64,000 nt of DNA from Bacillota bacterium (GTDB lineage Bacteria; Bacillota; Clostridia; Christensenellales; Aristaeellaceae): contig JAEWSC010000064.1 in assembly GCA_023398575.1 (NCBI GenBank), forward strand, positions 131,124 through 195,123. Direction: 5' to 3'. This document shows, piece after piece, positions 35,331 through 44,559 of this stretch. Numbering within the stretch: the stretch's first letter is position 1; each line of letters begins with the position of its first letter. The notes beneath the pieces were generated by a model. That model did no database searches and had not been told where the DNA came from. It saw only the letters and a program-made list of their open reading frames with translations. The position numbers and the translations under genes are program-made.

Positions 35331-36671
35331 TCATTCCCCTTTCTTCGCGGCCCGCATACGCTTTTCGCCAATCAACTTTTTGCTCATACGGAAGCTCTGT
35401 ACAAGCCGTATCTTAGCGGGGCATACATAAGTACAGCAGCCGCACTCAATGCAATTCATCACACTTGCTTTTTCAGCATCGTCATGCCTGTTCATCCTGG
35501 AATACTGATTTAAGAGGTACGGCTGCAGCAGCATTGGGCATGCTTTTGCACATCGGCCACACCGGATGCAATTTCCTTCATCAGGTTCAATGGCTTCCTG
35601 TCCCAAGGCCAGTATGCCAGAGCAGCTTTTTGTAATGGGTATATCCTTTCTGCTGATGGCCTGACCCATCATTGGACCGCCATATAAAAATTTCTTGATA
35701 CCCTTGGTAAAGCCGCCTGCTGCATCAATCAGTGCTTCCACTGGTGTGCCGATGCGTACGATAAAATTACCGGGTGCCTGTACCAGTCCGCCAACCGTGG
35801 ATACACGGTCTACGACAGGCCGGCCTTCCCGCACAGCACGAGATACGGCGGCCAATGTGCCAACGTTCATACAGATAACGCCAACGTCCATGGGCAGGCC
35901 GCCAAATGAGACTACCCTTCGTGTAAGCGCGTATATCAGTTGCTTCTCACCGCCTTGTGGATAGCGGAGAGGCAGCACCTTTACAGCAACATCCTGCATG
36001 CCACGCACTTTTTTCTGCACGGCTTCAATAGCATCCATTTTGTTCTTTTCGATGCCGATGATTACTTTAGAAAGACCTAAAGCCTTTTTGACAAGCATAA
36101 TGCCGTCAATAACCACATCTGTATGTTCCAACATGAGCCTGTGGTCAGACGCAAGGTATGGCTCGCATTCTGCACCGTTGACGACCAGGGTATCCAGTTT
36201 TTTTGCAGGAGGAGGTGAGAGCTTGACAGCTGTCGGAAAGGTAGCGCCGCCCAAACCAACAATACCTGCATTGCGGACGATTTCCGCCAGTTCACCAGAA
36301 GACAATTTTTCCGGATTCTCCACCGGTGTCAATGGTATCCAACTATCCTGAAAATCATTATCAATGATCACTGCTTGTGCATTAAGCCCATTGGCCATCA
36401 TACAAGGGGCAACACCAACAACCTTGCCTGATACCGATGCATGGACTGGGGCTGATACAAAGCCTGCTGCTTCACCAATAATTTGACCAATTTTTACATT
36501 ATCACCTGGCTTCACAACACAACGACATGGTACACCAATATGCTGCTGCAATGGAATAATAACGCGGGAAGGCGGTGGCAGCACCTTAATAGCTTGAGCG
36601 CCAGTAACCGCTTTTCCGTTGACGCCCTCACTAGGATGGATACCGCCGGGGAATAGATGAGCACCTTTCAC
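35331..36671 (-). CDS. rnfC: Rnf complex subunit C
   Basis: A peripheral subunit of 446 residues with NAD- and FMN-binding folds like the Nqo1 subunit (VNGAECEPYLASDHRLM) and two [4Fe-4S] clusters near the end (CIRCGRCAKACP and CIECGCCTYVCP). The N terminus has the barrel motif FPGGIHP. GTG at 36671 is the likely start, with GGAGG 10 nt upstream; the longer frame starts at a TTG at 36698 and lacks a site. It is the first gene of the operon. Confidence 0.95.
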   Translation of the reverse strand: MKGAHLFPGGIHPSEGVNGKAVTGAQAIKVLPPPSRVIIPLQQHIGVPCRCVVKPGDNVKIGQIIGEAAGFVSAPVHASVSGKVVGVAPCMMANGLNAQAVIIDNDFQDSWIPLTPVENPEKLSSGELAEIVRNAGIVGLGGATFPTAVKLSPPPAKKLDTLVVNGAECEPYLASDHRLMLEHTDVVIDGIMLVKKALGLSKVIIGIEKNKMDAIEAVQKKVRGMQDVAVKVLPLRYPQGGEKQLIYALTRRVVSFGGLPMDVGVICMNVGTLAAVSRAVREGRPVVDRVSTVGGLVQAPGNFIVRIGTPVEALIDAAGGFTKGIKKFLYGGPMMGQAISRKDIPITKSCSGILALGQEAIEPDEGNCIRCGRCAKACPMLLQPYLLNQYSRMNRHDDAEKASVMNCIECGCCTYVCPAKIRLVQSFRMSKKLIGEKRMRAAKKGE

Positions 36672-36760
36672 GGACGAGAGTCCTCCCTTCACCAGCAAAA
36701 AAAAAGCCGTTTTCTTGTTTTTCTACGATCATTTCTGGTCGAATTTTACTCACATCTTAT

Positions 36761-36789
36761 ATTATAGCACACTTCAATACACAAATTAA
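36761..36789 (-). promoter_or_regulatory. rnf operon promoter (extended -10)
   Basis: On the minus strand TATAAT (36761-36766) follows GTGTGC, an extended -10 box. TTAATT 17 nt upstream is a poor -35. The box lies directly behind the recN stop codon. No terminator is seen between recN and rnf. Confidence 0.6.
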
Positions 36790-36793
36790 TGTG

Positions 36794-38512
36794 CTACATT
36801 AGTTTATTTTCTGTCATTTCGGCTTTGATTTCCATCGCAGTTTTGAGCATGTTCCGTGCATGCAATAGACCCGAATCGTTGTCTGCGCCTGATCCGCCAA
36901 CCATACGCGCAAGCTCCCGTTCGCGCATTTGTTCATCCATCTGCGTTATCTTCGTATATGTTCTGTCATCCGTAACGCCTTTTTCTACTAAAATATGATA
37001 ATCCGCCATTGCAGCTATCTGTGGTAAATGCGTAACACATAACACTTGACGATAGGCGGAGATTGCAGCCATCTTTTCTGCAACCACCTGCGCAATTCTG
37101 CCGCTGATGCCCGTATCAATCTCATCAAAAATCATGGTGGAAACGAGCCCACGCCGCGCAGCAATGGACTTGATGGCAAGCATTAACCTGGACAATTCAC
37201 CGCCAGAAGCTATTTTTGATAGTGGCTTCAATGGTTCACCAGGATTGGGGGAGATCAGAAAACGTACTTGGTCCTCCGGTATATTACCGGAGGAAGTGCT
37301 CGATTGAAATTGTACGGCAAACTGCGTCTTTCCCATACCCAATTGTGAAAGTTGTCCGACCATTTCCGTTTCGAACCATAAGGCGAGGGAATGCCGGGAG
37401 GCAGTTAAAATCCCTGCCTCCTTAACATAAGCCTGCAGGAGCTTTTTTTGCTTATCTCGAAGTTCATCAAGTGACTCGTCCAAATGAGCAAAAGCATTGT
37501 ATTCAATAGTAATTTTTTCTAAATAGACAAGCATATCTTCTACGGTTGGACCATACTTGCGCTCAAGACGGCGAATCATGTCCAAACGCGCTTCCATCTG
37601 CTCATTTTTTACCGGATCAAATTCAGAACTCTCTGACAAAGCACGAAGCTGCAAGCCGCAATCTTCTATTTCATAATATAAGTCCTTCAGTTTGTCGCGC
37701 AGCGCCTCGTATTCAGGGTCCAAAGCACTGATGCTATCCAGCGTGGTAACGGCCTCCTTAACAAGGGCCGTAGCGCTTAGTTGCTTGTTTGCGCCGGCAT
37801 AAACACTTCCATAGGCACGTGTAAGCGATGCGGATATCTTGACGCTGTGACGCAGGCGCTCAAGATCACGCCGCAACGATTCTTCTTCCCCAGCCTTCAG
37901 TTTTGCGCTTTTTAACTCCTGCAGCTGAAACCGCAGCATGTCCATCCGTTGTTCGCGTTGACTGTTTTCACGCATTAACCGGTTGAACTCCCGCTCTGCC
38001 GCACGGTAGGCATTAAGTGCCGCATCAGCAGAGTCCATGCATCTTCTGTGCTGTTCATCGCCAAAGCTATCCAAAAACATGAGATGCTTCTGATCATCCA
38101 TCAGAAATTGATGCTCATGCTGCCCATGGACATCCACCAACGTTGCGGTAATTTCCCGCAGCATGTTAAGTGGTAAGACAATTCCCATCACACGGCATAC
38201 ATTTCTGCCTGAGACAGATATTTCCCGGGAAATGGAAAGGGTACCGCCTTCTGCCTCCATCTCCTGGCGTGCAAGAAGATCATTCACACGTGGGTTGTCA
38301 GTTACATCAAAAAGTGCTTCCACATAAGCTTTATCACAGCCAGTTCGAATAAGCTCCCGATCGGCGCGGCCGCCTAATACCAAGTTGACAGCGTCCACGA
38401 TAATTGATTTTCCGGCTCCTGTTTCACCAGTTAGCACATGAAAACCATCATGCAGCGTTAAGGTCAAATCCTCAATCAGGGCTACATTCCGTATGGTCAA
38501 TGAAAGAAGCAT
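36794..38512 (-). CDS. recN: DNA repair protein RecN
   Basis: An SMC-like ATPase of 572 residues that acts at double-strand breaks. Walker A is GETGAGKS, the ABC signature is ASGGELSRLMLAIK and Walker B is MIFDEIDTGISGR; a coiled coil covers the middle. It is the last gene of the dxs-tlyA-nadK-argR-recN group. A strong terminator lies only 27 nt before its start. No LexA box is seen nearby. Confidence 0.96.
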   Translation of the reverse strand: MLLSLTIRNVALIEDLTLTLHDGFHVLTGETGAGKSIIVDAVNLVLGGRADRELIRTGCDKAYVEALFDVTDNPRVNDLLARQEMEAEGGTLSISREISVSGRNVCRVMGIVLPLNMLREITATLVDVHGQHEHQFLMDDQKHLMFLDSFGDEQHRRCMDSADAALNAYRAAEREFNRLMRENSQREQRMDMLRFQLQELKSAKLKAGEEESLRRDLERLRHSVKISASLTRAYGSVYAGANKQLSATALVKEAVTTLDSISALDPEYEALRDKLKDLYYEIEDCGLQLRALSESSEFDPVKNEQMEARLDMIRRLERKYGPTVEDMLVYLEKITIEYNAFAHLDESLDELRDKQKKLLQAYVKEAGILTASRHSLALWFETEMVGQLSQLGMGKTQFAVQFQSSTSSGNIPEDQVRFLISPNPGEPLKPLSKIASGGELSRLMLAIKSIAARRGLVSTMIFDEIDTGISGRIAQVVAEKMAAISAYRQVLCVTHLPQIAAMADYHILVEKGVTDDRTYTKITQMDEQMRERELARMVGGSGADNDSGLLHARNMLKTAMEIKAEMTENKLM

Positions 38513-38533
38513 ACAGCTCTCCTCCAGGGCATA

Positions 38534-38565
38534 AAAAATGCGCGGATAAAGTATATCCGCGCATA
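38534..38565 (-). terminator. intrinsic terminator between argR and recN
   Basis: On the minus strand ATGCGCGGATA, a 5-nt loop and TATCCGCGCAT form an 11-bp stem (38539-38565), followed directly by TTTTTT. It lies 11 nt after the argR stop and 27 nt before recN. Confidence 0.88.
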
Positions 38566-38576
38566 GATTTCGTTTT

Positions 38577-39026
38577 TTACCGCATCATTTCCTGCATACG
38601 CTTTAAAACAGTCTCCACTTCGTCATAATTCCGTATGACAACAAAAATGGTATTATCTCCAGCCAGTGTACCCAGAATCTCCTGCCAATGCAGATTGTCT
38701 ACTGCTTCGGCGGCTACATTGGCGCTGCCAGATAATGTTTTGATGACGATCATATTACCCGAATGTGCCATGCTCAGAACAGATTCAGCGAACATGCGGA
38801 TGAACCTGTCGGAAAGCCCATGCTCTGCCTTGTCGGCTGTGGCATATTTGTATGCGCCATTGGTGGACAGCACCTTTAAGAGCCGGAGCTCCTTAATATC
38901 ACGGGAAACAGTCGCTTGCGTTACCACAATGCCCTGCTTTTTTAGTTCTTCCGCCAACTCCTCCTGGGTTTCAATGTCCTTTTTCCCGATGATATCCAAA
39001 ATGGCTACCTGTCGCACTGTTTTCAT
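38577..39026 (-). CDS. argR: arginine repressor ArgR
   Basis: A hexameric arginine-sensing regulator of 149 residues. The winged helix contains TQEELAEELKKQGIVVTQAT and VSRDIKELRLLKV. The C-terminal oligomerisation and arginine-binding domain has the AGDNTIFVV motif. AAGGAGG precedes the ATG. No arginine biosynthesis gene is in the window; the position between nadK and recN is standard in Clostridia. Confidence 0.95.
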   Translation of the reverse strand: MKTVRQVAILDIIGKKDIETQEELAEELKKQGIVVTQATVSRDIKELRLLKVLSTNGAYKYATADKAEHGLSDRFIRMFAESVLSMAHSGNMIVIKTLSGSANVAAEAVDNLHWQEILGTLAGDNTIFVVIRNYDEVETVLKRMQEMMR

Positions 39027-39055
39027 GGTGCATCCTCCTTGGCATTATGAGCTTT

Positions 39056-39904
39056 CTATCGGCTCCACTCGGTGAGCTTTTTCCTGACAAGAGTGAAAAA
39101 ATGTGGTTTGTTCAGCCGTATCAACCGGCCGGTCTGTTTTGCACAAGTAACATATACTGTATCACCGCCGCATAGTGGCACCGTAGTTTGCCCGTCGATG
39201 GAAAGATAAATGCCGGAGATGTCTTCGCTATCCAACTCTAGCCTTACGGTTTCTCCAGCTGATACGACGACCGGTCTATGGTGGAGCGTATGGGGACAGA
39301 TCGGCGATACCACCATGCACTTAACGTCAGGGCTGATAACAGGACCACCCGCTGACAGCGAATATCCGGTGGAGCCGGTAGGGCTTGCAACAATTACACC
39401 ATCCGCTACATATCGGCCAATCAAATCATCAGATATAAAGGCATTGATCGATATCAACCTGGAACCGCGATTTACCACCGCGTCATTTAAACAAAGCACA
39501 CTTGGTCCTTGATTGACATGAACTGACAACAGCATGCGTTCTTCAATAAAGAACTCACCTTCGAACAGTTTTTGTACAGATACCTCTAATTGAGAAGGTT
39601 CAATCTCTGTCAGAAATCCTACTCTGCCCATATTAACGCCAAGGATCGGTATATTAGCCTTTACTGCATATTGCATCGCCCGCAGCAGTGTACCATCTCC
39701 ACCTAGCGACACCACAGCATCACAATCCTGCATATCGGTCAAAGGATCAATAAAAGGAAGCTGTATATGCAGGACTGTATTCATGAAAGCTTCCACGCAC
39801 ACTGCTATGCCAGCGCTTTGAAAAACGCCGACTGTCCGCTCTACAACGCCAGAGTCAAGCGGTTTGGATGGATGCATTGCCAAAAGTACTTTCTTCAATC
39901 GCAT
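39056..39904 (-). CDS. nadK: NAD kinase
   Basis: ATP-dependent NAD kinase of 282 residues. The GGDGTLL motif (VSLGGDGTLLRAM) and the NAD-binding TPTGSTGYSLSAGGP-like stretch are present. It starts with ATG at 39904, has its own promoter upstream, and is 29 nt from argR. Confidence 0.95.
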   Translation of the reverse strand: MRLKKVLLAMHPSKPLDSGVVERTVGVFQSAGIAVCVEAFMNTVLHIQLPFIDPLTDMQDCDAVVSLGGDGTLLRAMQYAVKANIPILGVNMGRVGFLTEIEPSQLEVSVQKLFEGEFFIEERMLLSVHVNQGPSVLCLNDAVVNRGSRLISINAFISDDLIGRYVADGVIVASPTGSTGYSLSAGGPVISPDVKCMVVSPICPHTLHHRPVVVSAGETVRLELDSEDISGIYLSIDGQTTVPLCGGDTVYVTCAKQTGRLIRLNKPHFFTLVRKKLTEWSR

Positions 39905-39930
39905 GCATATCCCCTGTTCTTGGATAGCTC

Positions 39931-39959
39931 AGTATAACATAATATGCATAATCATGCAA
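39931..39959 (-). promoter_or_regulatory. nadK-argR promoter
   Basis: On the minus strand TTGCAT (39954-39959), a 17-nt spacer and TATACT (39931-39936). It lies between tlyA and nadK. Confidence 0.75.
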
Positions 39960-39968
39960 TGCAGAAAT

Positions 39969-40781
39969 TCATTTTTTTAACATACTATGCGCTTCTTCAA
40001 CCATCATTTTGATAAGATCACTGCTGATAGATTCAGTTTGATTTGAACTTTTCTCGATAAATGCCAAAAATTCGATATTCCCTTCCGGTCCAGTGATGGG
40101 TGAAAAGGTAAGTCCATTCACTTGAAACCCAAAGCTTGGACAAAAGTCCACAATTTCTTCCAACACAGCCTGATGGACCAGAGGATCACGCACCACACCT
40201 TTTTTTCCGACGCGTTCCCGCCCGGCTTCAAACTGTGGTTTTATGAGTGTATAAAATCGGCCCTGTTCCCCCATGATTTTCGCCGCAACAGGCAAGATCA
40301 GGCGGATGGAGATAAAGGATACATCCATTACTGTGATGAAGGGCTTCTTTTCAAAATGCTCTGGAGTCAGATAGCGTGCATTGGTACGCTCCATAACCGT
40401 AACATTCGGATGATTTCTAAGGTCCCAATCCAACTGCCCATATCCAACGTCGATGGCATATACATGCTCTGCGCCGCGTTTTAATAGTACATCGGTAAAG
40501 CCGCCGGTAGCCGCCCCAATATCCATGGCCACTGCGCCATTTACGTCGGCTTGAAAAAAATCCAAGGCCTTTTCTAGTTTCAAACCTCCGCGGCTAACAA
40601 AGGGTTGAGCACTGCCACGGACTGATAGTTTCTCCTCTTCTGTTATCGAGTCGGAAGGCTTTGTAATTTTCTTTAGTCCCGAAAACACAAGCCCGGCCAT
40701 AATTTGCGCCTGTGCCTTTTCCCGGCTTTCGGCCAGACCACGCTTTACCAATGCAACATCTGCACGTTCTTTTGTACTCAT
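39969..40781 (-). CDS. tlyA: TlyA-family RNA 2'-O-methyltransferase
   Basis: An N-terminal S4 RNA-binding domain (ERADVALVKRGLAESREKAQ) is followed by an FtsJ-like SAM domain (AMDIGAATGGFTDVLLKRGA). The KDKE-type catalytic lysines are in the second half. TlyA of actinobacteria methylates 16S and 23S rRNA; some Firmicute members lack shown activity. It is 270 residues long and overlaps the dxs stop by 4 nt. Confidence 0.9.
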   Translation of the reverse strand: MSTKERADVALVKRGLAESREKAQAQIMAGLVFSGLKKITKPSDSITEEEKLSVRGSAQPFVSRGGLKLEKALDFFQADVNGAVAMDIGAATGGFTDVLLKRGAEHVYAIDVGYGQLDWDLRNHPNVTVMERTNARYLTPEHFEKKPFITVMDVSFISIRLILPVAAKIMGEQGRFYTLIKPQFEAGRERVGKKGVVRDPLVHQAVLEEIVDFCPSFGFQVNGLTFSPITGPEGNIEFLAFIEKSSNQTESISSDLIKMMVEEAHSMLKK

Positions 40782-42652
40782 TGTGCTACCCTGCCCAATC
40801 CAGACAACATTGACTTTATCTTTGCAGATATCTGCATAGGCACAAGGCCAACAGATGCCAACAGATCCTCGCGACTCCCCTGATGTATGATCTTATCAGG
40901 AAGACCAAACATGAAAACTGGCGGCTTTATCTGTGATTCAATACAGAATTCTGCCACGGCGCTGCCAAATCCACAAGTCAACGCGTGCTCTTCCATTGTA
41001 ATCAGTGGAATGTGCTTCAAGACTTTCAGCATGGTCTCATCTAGCGGCTTGATGGAGGATGCGTTTACCACTTTCGCGTTGATACCCGAGCTTGAAAGCT
41101 GTTTTGCCGTTTCCAACGCCGCAGGCACCATTGTGCCAACAGCCAGCAAAGCACAATCTTCGCCTTCTCTTAAAACCTCCCACCGGCCTGGAACAAAGCT
41201 GTTTACAGGATAATCCGCCATCAGTACAGATTTGCGTGGATAGCGTATAGCACAAGGACCGGTAGATGATTGCGTCCATCCCATCATGCTGCGCAGTTCC
41301 TGCTCATCCCTGGGTGCAAGGATAGTCATGTTTGGCATATGGCGTAAATACGCGATGTCATAAATGCCGTGATGGGTAGCACCATCATCCCCCGCCAGGC
41401 CGGCACGGTCCAAAAGAAAACAGACAGGAAGGTTTTGCAGGCAAACATCGTGCAATACCTGGTCATATCCTCGCTGCAAAAAGGTGGCATATACCGCAAA
41501 ATAGGGCCGCATTCCGCCAGATGCCAGTCCTGCCGCTAACGTTACTGCATGCTGCTCAGCAATGCCTACATCTAGCATTCTGCTGGGAAACGCGCCAGCA
41601 AACAAATGCAATCCCGTTCCGCCTGGCATGGCAGCGGTAATGGCAATGGTCTTTTCCTCTTGCGAAGCAAATTTGATCAATTCCTGGGCTGCTATCTCAC
41701 CATTGGAGGGACGGGAAGGCTGCTTGCGCACATCTCCGCTATCCAAGAAAAACGGTGGCGTACCATGAAAAGCTTCCGGTTTTTGCTCTGCCTGATGATA
41801 GCCATGACCCTTGCGGGTAATGCAATGAATTAACACGGGCTCATCAAACTCTTTTGCCCTGGCAATCGTATATTCCAGGCTCTGTAGATTGTGCCCGTCA
41901 ATAGGGCCAAGGTAATGGAAACCTAACGCCGCAAAGAAGCCTTCGTCCACCACTAATCCCTTGAGAGAATTCTTTAATATGGTTAGAAAACGATGGATTT
42001 TAGGTCCTGCAACCGGCAAGCGCTTTAAACCTTTCTCCACAACCCGCTTTGCCTTGTTCCAGCCGCGACTGGCGCGAAGATTTGTTAAATGCGTTGCAAG
42101 TGCACCAACATTCCTGGCAATAGACATCTCGTTGTCATTTAGCAAAACGATGAGTCTTGTTTTGCTGTTACCGGCATCGTTCATTGCCTCATAGCACAGG
42201 CCGCCAGTAAGCGCACCGTCACCTACGATGGCCAACACATGATGCTTTTGGCCTTGCATATCCCTTGCTCTTGCATACCCCAATGCAGCCGATATTGCCG
42301 TCGAAGCATGGCCGGTTTCAAAGCAGTCGTAGGCACTTTCATCCCTTTTGGGAAAACCGCTAAGACCACCAAACTGACGAAGGGTAGAAAATGTGTTATA
42401 TCGCCCCGTCAGAAGCTTATGTACATAACACTGGTGACCGACGTCAAAAAGGATTTTATCCTCCGGCGCGTTAAACATTCTGTGCACAGCCAGCGTTAAT
42501 TCTACAACGCCAAGGTTTGAGGCCAGATGCCCGCCATTTCTGGCTACAGTCAGCACAATTTCCTTGCGTATTTCCTCAGATAGCGCTTGCAGCTCTTCGT
42601 AACTGCATAGTTTAATATCCGATGGTGCCTTTATTTGCGAAAGATGTACCAT
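40778..42652 (-). CDS. dxs: 1-deoxy-D-xylulose-5-phosphate synthase
   Basis: The first enzyme of the MEP isoprenoid pathway, 624 residues. The thiamine diphosphate motif GDGALTGGLCYEAMNDAG, the catalytic GHQCYVHKLLTGR region and the transketolase-like C-terminal half (LDRAGLAGDDGATHHG) are clear. It has its own promoter and leads the group into tlyA. The usual xseA/xseB/ispA genes are not upstream. Confidence 0.96.
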   Translation of the reverse strand: MVHLSQIKAPSDIKLCSYEELQALSEEIRKEIVLTVARNGGHLASNLGVVELTLAVHRMFNAPEDKILFDVGHQCYVHKLLTGRYNTFSTLRQFGGLSGFPKRDESAYDCFETGHASTAISAALGYARARDMQGQKHHVLAIVGDGALTGGLCYEAMNDAGNSKTRLIVLLNDNEMSIARNVGALATHLTNLRASRGWNKAKRVVEKGLKRLPVAGPKIHRFLTILKNSLKGLVVDEGFFAALGFHYLGPIDGHNLQSLEYTIARAKEFDEPVLIHCITRKGHGYHQAEQKPEAFHGTPPFFLDSGDVRKQPSRPSNGEIAAQELIKFASQEEKTIAITAAMPGGTGLHLFAGAFPSRMLDVGIAEQHAVTLAAGLASGGMRPYFAVYATFLQRGYDQVLHDVCLQNLPVCFLLDRAGLAGDDGATHHGIYDIAYLRHMPNMTILAPRDEQELRSMMGWTQSSTGPCAIRYPRKSVLMADYPVNSFVPGRWEVLREGEDCALLAVGTMVPAALETAKQLSSSGINAKVVNASSIKPLDETMLKVLKHIPLITMEEHALTCGFGSAVAEFCIESQIKPPVFMFGLPDKIIHQGSREDLLASVGLVPMQISAKIKSMLSGLGRVAQ

Positions 42653-42690
42653 AGTACTCCTTGTGTTCCATTTTGGCTTATCTCGTATTT

Positions 42691-42719
42691 AGTATAGCAT
42701 ATTTTCCCAGCATGGGCAA
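42691..42719 (-). promoter_or_regulatory. dxs promoter
   Basis: On the minus strand TTGCCC (42714-42719), a 17-nt spacer and TATACT (42691-42696) with TGC before the -10. Confidence 0.7.
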
Positions 42720-42724
42720 ACACG

Positions 42725-42756
42725 CAAAAAAGCCGGCCAGTTATCGTCCAGCCGGC
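42725..42756 (-). terminator. terminator of the hydrolase-murF-ddl operon
   Basis: Two GCCGGC arms (42732-42737 and 42751-42756) form a GC stem with a 13-nt loop on the minus strand, followed by TTTTTT. It lies just after the DUF4870-like gene. Confidence 0.75.
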
Positions 42757-42768
42757 AGATGCAGCCGC

Positions 42769-43308
42769 TTATTCAAACTTGCGGACATAGTCGCCAATGA
42801 CCGGCAGTTGGTAAGACAGCCCTCTGTAGGCATGGAGCATCATTTGAACCTTTAGGTACACTGCTGCCAACAGCAGAACTGCAAACAGCAACCAAAAGAT
42901 GATGGCAAAAATGATGCCCAGGATCGGGATAATGCCAAACAACGTACCAAGAATCCAAGTTACAATGGACAGACTCAGAAATATCCCAGTGAGTGCAACA
43001 GACTGCACAGATATACGCCGCACTGCTTCACTGCGCCGGTCAGCCATATATAGAAAAAAGGCAAAGAATCCGCTTAGCGCAGCCAGTGTGCATGTAAGGT
43101 TGATTGCTTGGCTGGTGGATACTAGCTCAGGCTCTTGCCTGGCCTCTTCATATACCGGTTCTTCTTCGTAGGGTTGTTCCTCTTCGTAGGGATAGCCAGG
43201 ATCCTCATTGTAAGCGGACTGCTCGTCCTCTTCATAGGGCGGCTCCTGCCGCCCATAGGTCTGATAGGTTACCTGTGAGGAATACATGTTCCGTTCAGTG
43301 CGCCGCAT
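42769..43308 (-). CDS. DUF4870-like membrane protein with acidic Tyr/Glu/Pro-rich N terminus
   Basis: A protein of 179 residues. The first ~80 residues are soluble and acidic, with imperfect repeats of PYEEE/PVYEE. The last ~100 residues hold three hydrophobic helices and the basic loop AYRGLSYQLPVIGDYVRKFE, which resembles DUF4870/Tic20-like proteins. The function is unknown. It starts 7 nt after ddl, so it belongs to the wall-precursor operon. The start at 43308 is chosen because the longer frame runs into ddl. Confidence 0.65.
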   Translation of the reverse strand: MRRTERNMYSSQVTYQTYGRQEPPYEEDEQSAYNEDPGYPYEEEQPYEEEPVYEEARQEPELVSTSQAINLTCTLAALSGFFAFFLYMADRRSEAVRRISVQSVALTGIFLSLSIVTWILGTLFGIIPILGIIFAIIFWLLFAVLLLAAVYLKVQMMLHAYRGLSYQLPVIGDYVRKFE

Positions 43309-43315
43309 ATATGTC

Positions 43316-44545
43316 TCACTTTCTGCCGCTGAAGGAGGGAAGCTTTCCACCCTTGCCGGCGCCTGCTTTTCCGCCCAATTGAATATTTTTCAATATGTCG
43401 GAAGTGTAGGCATAGTTGTTGTCGTTCTTTTCCTGATAAGCGTTCATTGCACTTTCCACCATTGCATCGATGAGCTTTGAATAGGAAACGCCACTCTTTT
43501 CCCACAGGTAATAGGCCATGGAACCTGGTATTGTATTAATTTCCGTGACATAAAGCCTTTCTGTTTTCACATCAAACATGTAATCGATGCGTACGACGCC
43601 TTTCAAGTCCAACTCGCGAAAAATGTCTTTAGACAAATTCTGTATCCTATTCTTCAAGCTATCTTCAATAGGCGCTGGCACCACACGTGATAAAGAGGCC
43701 ATGCCTTTACTGCTGTTCCCTCCCTGCAAGTACTTGTTGGCAAAGGAAAGCAGTGCGCCGGAGGTGACAGGCATTTCCAATACTGAAGCCTCAATATGTG
43801 TATCAAAGCCGACAACAGAGCAATTCAGCTCAATGGGGTTAGTAAGCCCTTCTTCCAATAGCACGCGCCTGTCGTACACAAAGGCAAGTTCCAGTGCTTC
43901 TATCAACTGTTCGCGGTTTTCCGCCCGGCTCACGCCAATGGAAGAACCAAGATTGGCTGGCTTCGTATATACGGGATAGCCAATTTTTTCTTCAATTTGG
44001 TCCAGCACTGCATCGCGTCCATCCCGCCATTCCTGTCTGGAAAACCATATGCCGGGCAGAACAGGAAAGCCTGCACCTGTAAAGTGCCTTTTCATAATGA
44101 TCTTATCCATGCCAACCGCGGAGCCAACAACATTAGGAGATGCGTATGGCAGGTTGGCCATTTCCAATAGTCCTTGTAAGGTACCATCTTCCCCGTGCAT
44201 GCCATGAAAAACGGGTACTACGCATTCAATTCTGGCCACTACACGCTGCTTTACCCCACCCAACAACCCCTTTCCCTGCTCCAGGGTGAGGAGTGCGCCA
44301 GAACCCGGTGTCATATCCAGCGAAACCTTGACAAGCCCTTTATGCTCCTCCTGGAATGGGGTGTAAGTCTTCATATCCCGCAGCGCTTCACCGGTATACC
44401 ATATTCCCTGCATGCTTATGTAAATTGGGATCACATCGTATTTCGCAGTATCAACCGCCTGCATCAATTGTAAAGCGCTGATGATGGATACCTCATGCTC
44501 GCAGCTGCGGCTTCCGTACATCACGCCTAGTTGAATTTTTCCCAT
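43316..44545 (-). CDS. ddl: D-alanine--D-alanine ligase
   Basis: An ATP-grasp ligase of 409 residues that makes D-Ala-D-Ala for the peptidoglycan stem. The N-terminal GSRSCEHEVSIISA serine/glutamate motif, the ATP-grasp KPANLGSSIGVS and the C-terminal EINTIPGSMAYYLWEKSG are present. The ATG at 44545 has GGGAGG 7 nt upstream; the long frame begins at a GTG at 44563. It follows murF after 14 nt, so two consecutive wall-precursor steps are encoded together. Confidence 0.93.
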   Translation of the reverse strand: MGKIQLGVMYGSRSCEHEVSIISALQLMQAVDTAKYDVIPIYISMQGIWYTGEALRDMKTYTPFQEEHKGLVKVSLDMTPGSGALLTLEQGKGLLGGVKQRVVARIECVVPVFHGMHGEDGTLQGLLEMANLPYASPNVVGSAVGMDKIIMKRHFTGAGFPVLPGIWFSRQEWRDGRDAVLDQIEEKIGYPVYTKPANLGSSIGVSRAENREQLIEALELAFVYDRRVLLEEGLTNPIELNCSVVGFDTHIEASVLEMPVTSGALLSFANKYLQGGNSSKGMASLSRVVPAPIEDSLKNRIQNLSKDIFRELDLKGVVRIDYMFDVKTERLYVTEINTIPGSMAYYLWEKSGVSYSKLIDAMVESAMNAYQEKNDNNYAYTSDILKNIQLGGKAGAGKGGKLPSFSGRK

Positions 44546-44559
44546 ACATCCGCCTCCCT

